DNA of 64,000 nucleotides from Christensenella tenuis. Its GTDB lineage: Bacteria > Bacillota > Clostridia > Christensenellales > Christensenellaceae. A model generated the notes under the pieces. The model did not search any database. It saw only the letters and a program-made list of their open reading frames with translations, and was not told the DNA's origin. How positions within the stretch are numbered: position 1 is the first letter of the stretch; each line of letters opens with the position of its first letter. Below, one piece after another: positions 25,164 to 33,679 of this stretch. The translations under genes and the position numbers were made by a program. The stretch spans positions 124,001 to 188,000 of the forward strand of contig NZ_JACOON010000002.1 in assembly GCF_014287795.1 (NCBI RefSeq), written 5' to 3'.

Positions 25164-26264
25164 ATGAACAGCAGGGAACGCGTGCTAAGAGCGCTCAAGG
25201 TAAAAGAGGGAATGCCCGACCGTATTCCGGTGCAGTTTGATCTGTGCCGGCAGCTGCAGGATCATTTTGCAGAAAAGCTTGGGATCGAATCCAGATATAC
25301 AAATAACCTGTTTGAAGACGTTACTTACCGCATCAGTGGAAACGAAGTGCGGCTCGCTCTGGGAAGCGATGCAGTGGTTGTAGGCGCTGCGGAACGGGCG
25401 GATTTCAAGCCGGAAAAACTTGAAGACGGCAGTTGGTATAATGAATACGGCATGCGCCTCATGCAAGGGCCGATTTATGTGGAAATACTCGATTATCCGC
25501 TTGCGAATGCGCGCACGAAGGAAGACATAGACGCATACCAGTGGCCGGATCCGCGCGATCCGTCCCGCTATACAGATGTAGAATATTATGTCAATAAGTA
25601 TAAAGAGGATTACTTCATTATCGGCGATATCGAAGTAACGATCCTTTCGCTCGGCCAGCAGCTCGTAGGGTTGGAAAAACTGTTGCTTGACATGGCGATG
25701 CAGGAAGAATATGTGGAATACCTGTTCCAGAAATGCGAAGAGTTCCAAACGCAGGTGGGCCTTGAACTTGTGCGGCGCGGAGTAGATGCAATCTGGGTAG
25801 GCGATGACTTCGGTTCGCAGCAGAGCCTGCTGTTTTCGCCGGATATGTTCCGCAGTATGCTGAAAGATCATTATGCGAATCTGATCCGTGCAATGAAAGC
25901 GGAAAATCCGGATATCATCATGGCGCTGCATTCGGACGGTGCGGTTAAGGCGCTCCTGCCGGATATCAAGGAAATCGGGTTTGATATCTTTAACCCGGTT
26001 CAGCCGGGCGTGCCAGGGCATTCGCCGCGGGAAATCAAGGATGAGTTCGGCGATATGTTTGCTTTCTGGGGAGCGATTGACCAGCAATACCTGCTTCCGC
26101 AGGGGACAGACGAGGAAGTAGCGGCGGATATCAAGGAAAAATGTGAAATCCTTGGTAAGGGCGGCGGATATATGATCGCGCCTGCGCATATCATGCAGCC
26201 GGACGTATCGCCGGAGCGGGTGGAATTTTTCATCGAAATGTGTAAGAAATACGGACAGTATTGA
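25164..26264 (+). CDS. Uroporphyrinogen decarboxylase-family protein (UroD-like 1)
   Basis: A 366-residue TIM-barrel protein of the UroD/MtaA superfamily, whose members are haem-pathway decarboxylases or corrinoid-dependent methyltransferases. It opens MNSRERVLRALKVKEGMPDRIPVQFD, as methyltransferase-like members do, and lacks the haem-enzyme signature. The zinc-binding H-x-C..C set of MtaA is altered: LHSDGAV carries Asp for Cys, and the later Cys position reads MIAPAH. Paired by position with UroD-like 2. Substrate unknown; a haem biosynthesis role is unlikely in this sugar locus. Confidence 0.85.
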   Translation: MNSRERVLRALKVKEGMPDRIPVQFDLCRQLQDHFAEKLGIESRYTNNLFEDVTYRISGNEVRLALGSDAVVVGAAERADFKPEKLEDGSWYNEYGMRLMQGPIYVEILDYPLANARTKEDIDAYQWPDPRDPSRYTDVEYYVNKYKEDYFIIGDIEVTILSLGQQLVGLEKLLLDMAMQEEYVEYLFQKCEEFQTQVGLELVRRGVDAIWVGDDFGSQQSLLFSPDMFRSMLKDHYANLIRAMKAENPDIIMALHSDGAVKALLPDIKEIGFDIFNPVQPGVPGHSPREIKDEFGDMFAFWGAIDQQYLLPQGTDEEVAADIKEKCEILGKGGGYMIAPAHIMQPDVSPERVEFFIEMCKKYGQY

Positions 26265-26309
26265 TTGAAAAGAAAGGTGCGGAGGGACGCGCCTTTCAAA
26301 TGATAAAAA

Positions 26310-26327
26310 GTGGTAACGATGCAATTT
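26310..26327 (+). promoter_or_regulatory. O3 operator before UroD-like 2
   Basis: GTGGTAACGATGCAATTT closely matches the O3 site at 28602 (AGTGGTAACGATACCATTT). It lies 30 bases before the ribosome site of the 26357 gene. A strong hairpin (GAAAGGTGCG with CGCGCCTTTC, about 26273-26300) directly precedes it and may be a processing or partial termination point after UroD-like 1. Confidence 0.65.
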
Positions 26328-26356
26328 TGGGGAGATAAAAGAAAGGGGAATACAAA

Positions 26357-27439
26357 ATGGCTAGTTTGGAACAATTAAGAAAACCGGATAAGGAACGCAC
26401 GCTGGCAGCTCTGCGCGGAGAAATACCGGACAGAGTGCCGCATTTTGAGGTGGCAATTGAAGAAGACGTCGTAAAGGCGATTCTCGGACGGGACGCGGGT
26501 TCTACCCTTGCGGCAGCGCGCGGCGCGTCGGATAAAACATTTGTGGCGCCGCCTATGGATCCAAAGGATTATATAGAAATCCTGAATTTTAATGGGCAGG
26601 ACGTCATGGGCTTTGAAGCGCTGTGGGCGCCTTTCAAATATAAGGACGAAAAAGGCGACCTGCATATTGTAAACGACGGCCGCATTAAAAGTTTCGAGGA
26701 TCTCGAAAAGATTGTGGAACCGAACTGGGAACTCGATTTTGCTCCGCGCAAGGAATATTTCGATATTTATAATAAGGCGATTGAGGGAACGGGAATCGGT
26801 ACATTTATTCTTACGGGAACCATTTTCCAGACTTGCTACCAGTTCCTGATCGGTTTCGAGGACTTCTTTGCAATGGCCTATACGGATACGGAATTTATCG
26901 AAGTGATGATGGACAAGTGCATGGATTACTATATGAAGGTCATAGAGATTGCGCTTGACAGCAATATCACCTTTTTGTTTTTGGGGGACGATATCGCGTT
27001 TGGCTCGGGTACGTTCATGAATCCGGAAAAATTCAAGGAAATGTGGCTGCCGCGGTACAAAAAGATGGTCAACATGGCAAAGCAGGCGGGTGTGCCGGTA
27101 ATGTTCCATAGCTGTGGAAATATCACGGAAATTTTTGACGACGTTATTATGGAATTGGGCGTAGATGCGGTGAACCCGATCGAACCCTATTCCATGGATA
27201 TTTATGACATCAAGGAGAAATACGGAGATAAGATTACCATCAGCGGTAACATCGACGTTGCAGGGCCGCTTGCGATTGGCACGCCGGATGAAGTAAAAGC
27301 CGAGGTTCGCGAGCATCTGGAACGCCTGAAGCCCGGCGGACGGTACATCTGCAGCTCGAATCACAGTATTATGAACGATGTGAAGGTGGAAAATTATAAG
27401 GCTATGATCGACACCATCATTGAATACGGCCAGTATTGA
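26357..27439 (+). CDS. Uroporphyrinogen decarboxylase-family protein with intact zinc motif (UroD-like 2)
   Basis: A 360-residue UroD/MtaA superfamily member. It retains the H-x-C pair (MFHSCGNITEIF) and the distant Cys (YICSSNHSIM) that bind zinc in methylcobamide:coenzyme M methyltransferases such as MtaA. It is therefore the best candidate here for true methyl transfer. NPIEPYSMDIYDIKEKYGDKITISGNID is the usual barrel segment. No corrinoid protein or MtaB-like partner lies in the window. Preceded by an O3 operator and followed by the LacI gene. Confidence 0.87.
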   Translation: MASLEQLRKPDKERTLAALRGEIPDRVPHFEVAIEEDVVKAILGRDAGSTLAAARGASDKTFVAPPMDPKDYIEILNFNGQDVMGFEALWAPFKYKDEKGDLHIVNDGRIKSFEDLEKIVEPNWELDFAPRKEYFDIYNKAIEGTGIGTFILTGTIFQTCYQFLIGFEDFFAMAYTDTEFIEVMMDKCMDYYMKVIEIALDSNITFLFLGDDIAFGSGTFMNPEKFKEMWLPRYKKMVNMAKQAGVPVMFHSCGNITEIFDDVIMELGVDAVNPIEPYSMDIYDIKEKYGDKITISGNIDVAGPLAIGTPDEVKAEVREHLERLKPGGRYICSSNHSIMNDVKVENYKAMIDTIIEYGQY

Positions 27440-27453
27440 TGTTAAAGTAATAA

Positions 27454-27509
27454 GGAGCCGTAAATCAGGAACAACTCTTCCTGCATGGCCCTGTGCCGGA
27501 TACGGCTCC
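27454..27509 (+). terminator. Hairpin between UroD-like 2 and lacI
   Basis: GGAGCCGTA (27454-27462) and TACGGCTCC (27501-27509) form a perfect nine-pair stem with a long loop. There is no proper T run, so it may be a weak or factor-dependent terminator. Confidence 0.5.
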
Positions 27510-27544
27510 CTATTGCTTATGACACGATATCCTGAGGTATTGCG

Positions 27545-28534
27545 ATGAGTACGATCTATGATGTAGCGCGGCTTGCGGGCGTTTCCAAGACAACGGTTTC
27601 CAAAATATTGGGCGGGAGCAAAAATGTGCGGGCTTCCACGCTCGAGCGTGTGAATGCAGCCATTGAGGAACTCGACTATGTTCCAAGCTGCTTTGCGCAG
27701 GGAATGCGGAAAGGGGCGACAAATACCCTTGCCGTGCTATTGCCCGAGCAGTATAATTACGGATATATGGAGCTTTTGGCGGGCGTGGAAGACTATGCCG
27801 ACCGAAGCGGATATATGACGTTTGTCTGCTCCACCGGGCGGGACGGCAGGTATGAAGAAAAATATTTGAAAGAAATGGTGCGCCGGAAGGTAGACGGAAT
27901 TTTATATTTCGCGTATCGCCGCAATGAAAAGAGCCTGGCATACCTGGAACATATTTCAACCAATATTGCCGTAGTAGTAATGGATAATGTTCTCCGGGGA
28001 GAGCGGCTTGACTGCGTCCGTGTAGACGGCTCAGGGCTCACCAAACAGGCAGTACGGTACCTTGCCGATAAAGGATGCAGGCGGATCGCCTATATTCGCG
28101 GCTTGGGGACGTATGATGTAACAACGGAGCGCTACCAGGGCTACCTCGACGGTCTTGAAGAAAGCGGAATTCCCTTTGACGCGGGCCTGGTTCAGGAAGC
28201 GGAATTCACTATGGAAGGCGGCGCGGGCGCTGCGCGCGCTCTTTGGTCCCAAAAACCTGAAGCGGTTGTCGCGGCGACGGATATGCTTGCGCTTGGGGCG
28301 CTCAATTGGCTGGAGGAAAACGGAGTGCGCGTACCTGGGGATGTGAACCTGATTGGCTTTGACAACATTCCTTTATGCGTATGGAGCCGGCCGCGCCTTT
28401 CGACGATTTCACAGAATCAACGGCAGGTGGGCGAAATTGCGGTAAAACATCTGCTTGCGCGTATGGATGAACCAGACCAGGAGCCTTCCCGGCTTCTTTT
28501 GGGCGGAGAGCTCATCCTGCGCGAAACAACATAA
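27545..28534 (+). CDS. LacI-family transcriptional regulator (candidate O3 regulator)
   Basis: A 329-residue regulator with an N-terminal helix-turn-helix (TIYDVARLAGVSKTTVSKILGG) and hinge helix (ARGMRK-like FAQGMRKGATN). A periplasmic-binding-fold effector domain follows (about 60-329, with GVEDYADRSGY, RRKVDGILYF, GFDNIPLCVWSRPRLSTI). It is flanked by O3 sites on both sides (26310 and 28602) and lies among the three UroD genes carrying that site, so it is the likely O3 binder. Effector unknown. Confidence 0.9.
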   Translation: MSTIYDVARLAGVSKTTVSKILGGSKNVRASTLERVNAAIEELDYVPSCFAQGMRKGATNTLAVLLPEQYNYGYMELLAGVEDYADRSGYMTFVCSTGRDGRYEEKYLKEMVRRKVDGILYFAYRRNEKSLAYLEHISTNIAVVVMDNVLRGERLDCVRVDGSGLTKQAVRYLADKGCRRIAYIRGLGTYDVTTERYQGYLDGLEESGIPFDAGLVQEAEFTMEGGAGAARALWSQKPEAVVAATDMLALGALNWLEENGVRVPGDVNLIGFDNIPLCVWSRPRLSTISQNQRQVGEIAVKHLLARMDEPDQEPSRLLLGGELILRETT

Positions 28535-28601
28535 AATAACGGGGATTTTTTACAGATAAAGGCATAGCGGGCAATCCACTGTGCTTTTCAAAAAACAAAA
28601 A

Positions 28602-28620
28602 GTGGTAACGATACCATTTG
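28602..28620 (+). promoter_or_regulatory. O3 operator before UroD-like 3
   Basis: GTGGTAACGATACCATTTG contains TGGTA-ACGA-TACCA, an imperfect palindrome with a central CG as usual for LacI operators. It is the best O3 copy and lies just ahead of the ribosome site of the 28642 gene. Confidence 0.7.
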
Positions 28621-28641
28621 TATAAAAGGAGGGAGAGAAAA

Positions 28642-29790
28642 ATGAGTTTTGGGAGTGGATTTTTGACGGAGAGGCAACGTTTTTTGAACCAACTGCGGTA
28701 TAAGCCGGTAGACCGGGTGACGATGTGGCCGCCGCTCGACGTATGGGCGACGACGTGGAAACGTTGGGAAAAAGAAGGGCACACGAATATGTTCGCGGAG
28801 CAGATCGGGGAGCACGGCGGCGCGGGCGACCTCAGCTTTTGGGATTATTTCGGCTGCGACCGGCAGGACGAGGTAGGCATCTACTACGGCTTTGCGCCGG
28901 GCTTCGAATACGAAAAGCTTGGGGAAGATGAACATACAATTACTTTCCGCAACCATGAAGGAATCGTTATGCAGGAACTGAAGGAGGGGCGGGAAACATC
29001 AATGCCGCATTGGCTTGATTTTCCCATCAAAACGCGGGAGGATTTTCGCAAAAACCTGTACCGCTGGGAACTGAATTTTGAGCAGCGTTTTCCGGAAAAC
29101 TGGGAAGAAAAGTGCAAACTATGGAAACACCGTCAGATTCCGCTGCGTATGTGGGCGGACCGTGAGGGAGGATTTTTCGGACCGCTCCGAAACCTGTTTG
29201 GAATTGAAGACCTTTCCTACCTCTTTTACGACGATATTTCCTTTATTGAAGAAGTGCTCGACCAAAAGGTAGAGTGTATGACGCGCATTATCAATAAAAT
29301 CTGGGAATATACGGATTTTGATTATTTCGTATTTTGGGAAGACATGTGTTATAAAAACGGGCCGCTCCTTTCCCCTGATATGTTCAAAAAATATCTCGTG
29401 CCGCGTTACCGCAAGATTACGGATTTACTGCGTTCCAAAGGGGTCGACCTGATTTTTGTGGACAGTGACGGCGACGTAACCAAGCTTGTCCCGCTGTGGC
29501 TTGAGGCGGGCGTAAACGGCATCCTGCCTTTTGAAGTACAGTGCGGTATGGATGTAAATGCGTTCCGCAAGGAATACGGCCGGGATCTCCTGATGATGGG
29601 GGGGATCAACAAGCGGGCGCTCATTACGGGCGGCAAGGACATAGACGACGAATTGCGGCGCGTTGCGCCTCTTGTGGAAGACGGCGGATATATTCCATGG
29701 CTGGATCATTCCGTACCGCCGGATGTGAGTTATGATAATTTCCTCTATTATATGGATATGCTCCAGAAGCTGTGTACCGGGAAACTTTGA
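28642..29790 (+). CDS. Uroporphyrinogen decarboxylase-family protein (UroD-like 3)
   Basis: About 382 residues from ATG 28642, nine bases after AAGGAGGG; a TTG at 28618 is upstream of that site. The protein is a divergent UroD/MtaA superfamily member (LTERQRFLNQLRYKPVDRVTMWPPLD..). At the zinc-motif positions it reads FVDSDGDVTKL and YIPWLDHSVPPDV, so His and both Cys ligands are missing or changed. It may use another metal set or none. Controlled by O3. Followed by a long perfect hairpin. Confidence 0.83.
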   Translation: MSFGSGFLTERQRFLNQLRYKPVDRVTMWPPLDVWATTWKRWEKEGHTNMFAEQIGEHGGAGDLSFWDYFGCDRQDEVGIYYGFAPGFEYEKLGEDEHTITFRNHEGIVMQELKEGRETSMPHWLDFPIKTREDFRKNLYRWELNFEQRFPENWEEKCKLWKHRQIPLRMWADREGGFFGPLRNLFGIEDLSYLFYDDISFIEEVLDQKVECMTRIINKIWEYTDFDYFVFWEDMCYKNGPLLSPDMFKKYLVPRYRKITDLLRSKGVDLIFVDSDGDVTKLVPLWLEAGVNGILPFEVQCGMDVNAFRKEYGRDLLMMGGINKRALITGGKDIDDELRRVAPLVEDGGYIPWLDHSVPPDVSYDNFLYYMDMLQKLCTGKL

Positions 29791-29799
29791 TTTCTGCCC

Positions 29800-29831
29800 G
29801 CGTATAGGCCGCCAACCGGCGGCCTATACGC
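29800..29831. repeat. 14-bp perfect inverted repeat after UroD-like 3
   Basis: GCGTATAGGCCGCC and GGCGGCCTATACGC enclose a four-base loop AACC. The stem is very stable but no T run follows on either strand within a few bases. It may still stop transcription, or protect the 3' end of the mRNA. Confidence 0.65.
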
Positions 29832-29869
29832 ATAAGTTAATTCGTTCACGAAATTTTACTAAAATCAAT

Positions 29870-29917
29870 TTGACAAATTGTAAAATATCCCATATACTTT
29901 GGTTAAAAGGTTTTAGT
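29870..29917 (+). promoter_or_regulatory. Promoter of lacI (29950) with an O2-like operator
   Basis: TTGACA (29870-29875) and TATACT (29893-29898) are 17 bases apart. GTTAAAAGGTTTTAGT (29902-29917), directly at the start of transcription, matches the O2 consensus GTTAAAACGTTTTAAC at 13 of 16 positions. This suggests that this LacI protein represses its own gene and is the O2 regulator. Confidence 0.75.
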
Positions 29918-29949
29918 AATCCAATCATAAAGCCGCAGGGGATGTTCCG

Positions 29950-30987
29950 ATGGCAGAGAAAAGGACAAAAGTGAAAAAGCCGACAATGGTTGACGTTGCG
30001 GCAAAGGCAGGCGTAACGATTGGGACGGTGTCCCATGTAATCAATAAAACCGCGCCTATTTCCGATGAAACGACGGAACGGGTGCTTGCGGCAATTAAAG
30101 AACTTGGCTATAAGCCGAATTCAATTGCCCGTGCGCTGCGAACCAAGAAGTCTTATGTGATCGGCTTTTTGCTTCCGGATGTAACAAATGATTTTTATTC
30201 CCCGGTGCTGAGTTCCTTTATCGATAGCGCGTATCAGGACGGCTACACGGTTCTTGTGGTCAGCTACCAGTACAGCAGCAAGCGTGAAGAGATCGAGATG
30301 GAGCGCCTGGCGGATAAAAACGTAGACGGAATCCTGCTGTTCAACGGCTGCGATGACCTTGCCCTGCTCCAGCGTATGCGGGCGGAGGGTATGCCCATTG
30401 TCATTGCAGACCGCCGTGTGGACGAGCTTGATCTTCCCACGGTTGAATTCGACAATGTGGCGACGGTCAGCAAGGTGATCGGCATGATGTGCAAAAAAGG
30501 ATACAAACGGATTGGTTTCCTCTCCGAATCCACCCGTTTGAGAAACCTCAATGACAGGTATGAAGGATATAAGAAAGGACTTATGGAAAATGGGCTTTCC
30601 GTAAATCCGGAGCTTGTTTATATCAGCGAAGATATGGAAATGAATAACCTGGAAAAAGGATATTCCTATATCAAACGCATTCTTGAAAATACGGATAAGG
30701 AAAATCTTCCCGATTCCATCTTTGCAACGACGGATCTTCTGGCGATTGGCGCGGTACGCGCATTCAAAGAAGCAGGTTTCCGCATACCGGAAGAAATCGG
30801 CGTCGTCGGTTTCGATAACATTTCCTTTACGGATTTTATCGAACCCAAACTCACGACAGTAGAGCAGGATAAAACATTGATGGGCCGTATCGCGTGGGAT
30901 ATCATGAAAAGCACGCTTGCCGGCGAAAACAAGAAAACGCAGCATGTAATACTCCCGCAGAAAATTATTGTCAGGGAATCCTGCTGA
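29950..30987 (+). CDS. LacI-family transcriptional regulator (candidate O2/rhamnose regulator)
   Basis: A 345-residue regulator with a basic N-terminal tail. The helix-turn-helix is TMVDVAAKAGVTIGTVSHVINKT, the hinge NSIARALRTKKS, and the effector domain starts IGFLLPDVTNDFYSPVL and contains VGFDNISFTDFIEPKLTTV. Its own promoter carries an O2-like palindrome, and the next operon (L-rhamnose isomerase) carries the perfect O2 site. It is therefore probably the rhamnose regulator of this locus. The inducer is inferred, not shown. Confidence 0.9.
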   Translation: MAEKRTKVKKPTMVDVAAKAGVTIGTVSHVINKTAPISDETTERVLAAIKELGYKPNSIARALRTKKSYVIGFLLPDVTNDFYSPVLSSFIDSAYQDGYTVLVVSYQYSSKREEIEMERLADKNVDGILLFNGCDDLALLQRMRAEGMPIVIADRRVDELDLPTVEFDNVATVSKVIGMMCKKGYKRIGFLSESTRLRNLNDRYEGYKKGLMENGLSVNPELVYISEDMEMNNLEKGYSYIKRILENTDKENLPDSIFATTDLLAIGAVRAFKEAGFRIPEEIGVVGFDNISFTDFIEPKLTTVEQDKTLMGRIAWDIMKSTLAGENKKTQHVILPQKIIVRESC

Positions 30988-31062
30988 AATCAAGGGAAAC
31001 AGAACAAACATAAAAAGAATACTTTGAAAAGCCGCCAAGAGCGGTATTTCATAAGGCAGGCC

Positions 31063-31078
31063 GTTAAAACGTTTTAAC
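31063..31078 (+). promoter_or_regulatory. Perfect O2 operator (GTTAAAACGTTTTAAC)
   Basis: A perfect 16-base palindrome with central CG, 44 bases before the RhaI-type isomerase start. Similar sites occur at 29902, 43766, 43795, 53632 and 54641, all before genes of the rhamnose and transport group. Confidence 0.85.
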
Positions 31079-31121
31079 GAATCGCGGCCTGAAAACGAAT
31101 AAAGGTACAGGGGGAAAAAAC

Positions 31122-32342
31122 ATGAGTGAACGATTCAAACAACTTTCGGCGGCCCTTGAAGACAAGGGCATGGATGTAACCGCTATCCTGCAGCGGCTGA
31201 AGGAGCAGGTCATTGAGCTTCCGTCGTGGGCGGTGGGCAATTCCGGTACGCGCTACGGCACATTCCGTGAAGAAGGATCCGCACGTACCATATGGGATAA
31301 AATCGACGATTGTGCTGAAATACAGCGTGTTCTTGGCATTACGCCGGTGATGGCGTCGCACGTCGCCTGGGATGTGACGGAGGATGGACAGTATGCACCG
31401 GTTCGCAGCTACGCAGAAGAAAAGGGCCTCAAAATCGGCACCGTACATCCCGATGTCTTTTCGCGCCAGGAGTATATTTACGGCAGCATTTGCAGCCCTA
31501 AACCGGAAGTGCGGGAATTCACACAGCAGCATTTCCTCGACTGTGTACGCGTTGCCAAAGAAATGGGTTCCAAAGTAATTGGGATGTGGGTTGCGGATGG
31601 CACAAATTATCCGGGGCAGGATAATTTGAGGGAACGCAAGCACCGCCTTTATGAAGGGCTTAAGGTATTATACGATGCAATGGACGAGGACATGAAACTT
31701 GTCATTGAATATAAACCGTTTGAACCGTTCTTCTACACGACGGATATTGCGGATTGGGGTATGTCCATGCTGATGTGCCAAAAACTTGGGAACCGCGCAA
31801 AGGTACTTGTAGACCTTGGGCATCATCTTCCAGGCGTAAATATTGAGCAAATTATATCAACGCTGCTTGATGAAAACATGCTCGGCGGGTTCCACATGAA
31901 CAACAGGCGCTATGCAGACGACGACCTTATTACGGGCACCGTCAACCCGATGGATTTGTTCCTGATCTATAAAGAAATTATCGATGCGGAACAGGGCGGC
32001 GTCAAGACCGATATCACGTATATGCTTGACCAGTCGCACAATATCGAACCGAGCATCGAAGGCATTATTTATTCTGTCATGAATGCGCAAACGGCCTATG
32101 CGCGCGCTCTTGTGATTGACCGGGAAGCGCTTGGAAAGGCGCAGGAAGAGTATGATGTGGTAGGTGCAAATAAGATCGTAATGGATGCGTTTAACACGGA
32201 CGTACAGCCGCTTTTGGAGCAGGCCCGCATAGAACTCGGGCTTTCCGATACGGATCCGCTGCGCAACTACCGGCAAGGAGGGTATGCACAAAAGATTAAG
32301 CAGGAACGTGGTTTTGATGGAATCAATACACTGGGAGGTTGA
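31122..32342 (+). CDS. rhaI: L-rhamnose isomerase (RhaI, Pseudomonas-type)
   Basis: Converts L-rhamnose to L-rhamnulose in the cytoplasm; relatives have wide aldose-ketose specificity. The 406-residue xylose-isomerase-like TIM barrel shows the RhaI signature SWAVGNSGTRYGTF and metal-binding segments VIEYKPFEP, VLVDLGHHLPGVN and GGFHMNNRRYADDDL. It is unrelated in detail to the RhaA at 54738, so the locus has two isomerase types. Four bases separate it from UroD-like 4, so the two are co-transcribed under O2. Confidence 0.87.
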   Translation: MSERFKQLSAALEDKGMDVTAILQRLKEQVIELPSWAVGNSGTRYGTFREEGSARTIWDKIDDCAEIQRVLGITPVMASHVAWDVTEDGQYAPVRSYAEEKGLKIGTVHPDVFSRQEYIYGSICSPKPEVREFTQQHFLDCVRVAKEMGSKVIGMWVADGTNYPGQDNLRERKHRLYEGLKVLYDAMDEDMKLVIEYKPFEPFFYTTDIADWGMSMLMCQKLGNRAKVLVDLGHHLPGVNIEQIISTLLDENMLGGFHMNNRRYADDDLITGTVNPMDLFLIYKEIIDAEQGGVKTDITYMLDQSHNIEPSIEGIIYSVMNAQTAYARALVIDREALGKAQEEYDVVGANKIVMDAFNTDVQPLLEQARIELGLSDTDPLRNYRQGGYAQKIKQERGFDGINTLGG

Positions 32343-32346
32343 TTAA

Positions 32347-33399
32347 ATGACAGGAAGAGAACGAATCCTTACCGCTTTAAAACGGCAGCAGCCGGATAGG
32401 GTACCTACGATGGAATGGGTACTGAATCCGGATGTAACGGAAGCAATCACGGGCGACCGTAACCAGATTGAGTTTGCCAAAAAAATGGGCGTAGATGCTG
32501 TAGCAGTATCGCTCAATTATACAAAAGAGAAGATCGACGACGAACATTTTGTGGACGAGTGGGGTGTAAAACGCATCAGCTATGATGAATATCCAACGCC
32601 GGTCGGCTATCCGATTAAGGATGAAAACGATTTTAAAAATTTCAAGGTGCCGGATCCGGATGCGGAGCACCGTTTTGATTCCATCCGGCAGGCATTGAAG
32701 GAAGCGGATGGGGAAGTGGGAGTTGTGGCGCGCGTGAAGGACATCTTTTCCCTGCCGCGTGATATGATGGGGTTTGAAGATTTCCTGATGTCCTTCTACC
32801 TCCAGCCGGAACTCGCGGCCCAATTGATGCAGATGTGCGTCGAGCACAGTACGCGCATCGGCCATAATCTGCGGGAAATCGGTGTAGAGGCCGTAGTAAT
32901 TGGGGACGATATTGCCAACAATACAGGCCTTCTGATGCGGCCGGATATGTATGTAGACCAAGTTTATCCCTATTTTAAACAACTGGTGCAGAATTTGAAA
33001 GCCGAAGGGCTCTTTGTCATCAAGCATTCGGACGGGGATCTTAGGGCTGTGCTTCCGGAACTTGTGGATTCGGGAATCGACTGTCTTGATCCCATCGACC
33101 CGCTGGGCGGTATGGATATCGGCTACATGAAAAAGACATATGGCGACCGGATCGCACTCAAAGGGAATATCGACTGCGTCGAAACTCTGGTGGAAAAACC
33201 GCTTGCCGATGTGCGCAAAGAGACTGCGCGCTGCCTGTTGGATGCCTCGGAGGGCGGCGGACATATTATTTCATCAAGCAATTCCATCCATAAGGGAATC
33301 AATCCGGAAAATTATAAATATTTCCTGGAACAGGCGCATGAACTTGGGACATATCCGCTGGACCGGGCTGCTTTGGAAAAAATTGCAGATGGAAAATAG
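32347..33399 (+). CDS. Uroporphyrinogen decarboxylase-family protein (UroD-like 4)
   Basis: A 350-residue UroD/MtaA superfamily member with the opening MTGRERILTALKRQQPDRVPTMEW. The zinc motif reads IKHSDGDLRAVL and HIISSSNSIH: the His remains while both Cys are replaced by Asp and Ser. It follows the rhamnose isomerase by four bases, ties this family directly to rhamnose regulation, and ends at a terminator. Function unknown. Metal-dependent chemistry on a sugar derivative or an altered methyltransferase are the main options. Confidence 0.85.
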   Translation: MTGRERILTALKRQQPDRVPTMEWVLNPDVTEAITGDRNQIEFAKKMGVDAVAVSLNYTKEKIDDEHFVDEWGVKRISYDEYPTPVGYPIKDENDFKNFKVPDPDAEHRFDSIRQALKEADGEVGVVARVKDIFSLPRDMMGFEDFLMSFYLQPELAAQLMQMCVEHSTRIGHNLREIGVEAVVIGDDIANNTGLLMRPDMYVDQVYPYFKQLVQNLKAEGLFVIKHSDGDLRAVLPELVDSGIDCLDPIDPLGGMDIGYMKKTYGDRIALKGNIDCVETLVEKPLADVRKETARCLLDASEGGGHIISSSNSIHKGINPENYKYFLEQAHELGTYPLDRAALEKIADGK

Positions 33400-33434
33400 A
33401 AAAAATAAACTAAAATAAATCAAAACAATAAAAG

Positions 33435-33475
33435 CGGGCTGCAAAAGGGAACGAGATGAGGCAGCCCGTTTTTTT
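33435..33475 (+). terminator. Terminator after rhaI-UroD operon
   Basis: CGGGCTGC and GCAGCCCG form an eight-pair stem with an 18-base loop, followed by seven T. The rest of the gap to 33680 holds the next promoter and nothing else I recognise. Confidence 0.82.
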
Positions 33476-33567
33476 GTGCGGAAATGGCAGGGGAAAGAAG
33501 AAAAAGAGGAAATAAAATCGCTTTTTTGCTATATAATTGAATATTCTTGTTGTTTTTAAAAAAAGAA

Positions 33568-33612
33568 TTGACAAGGAGAAAACAGCTTGTTAAAATTGGT
33601 TTAACGTTAAAC
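33568..33612 (+). promoter_or_regulatory. Sigma-A promoter with O1 operator
   Basis: TTGACA (33568-33573) and TAAAAT (33591-33596) are 17 bases apart. The perfect palindrome GTTTAACGTTAAAC (33599-33612) sits at the expected start of transcription. It drives the long operon from the UlaG-like gene to the SDR at 42161. Confidence 0.87.
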
Positions 33613-33679
33613 ATAATTTTCAATACACAATGTTCGCTGATCTTTTCTTTTACGGCATGGACTTTTAAAGGAGGTACAT

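Noticed and set aside
25164..26264. HemE (haem-pathway uroporphyrinogen decarboxylase)
   Set aside because: The haem enzyme's N-terminal signature is absent, five paralogues lie in a sugar locus, and neighbouring haem genes are missing.
25185..27364. Long minus-strand open frames (379 and 329 codons) opposite UroD-like 1 and 2
   Set aside because: Same antisense artefact in both paralogues; no motifs and no promoter.
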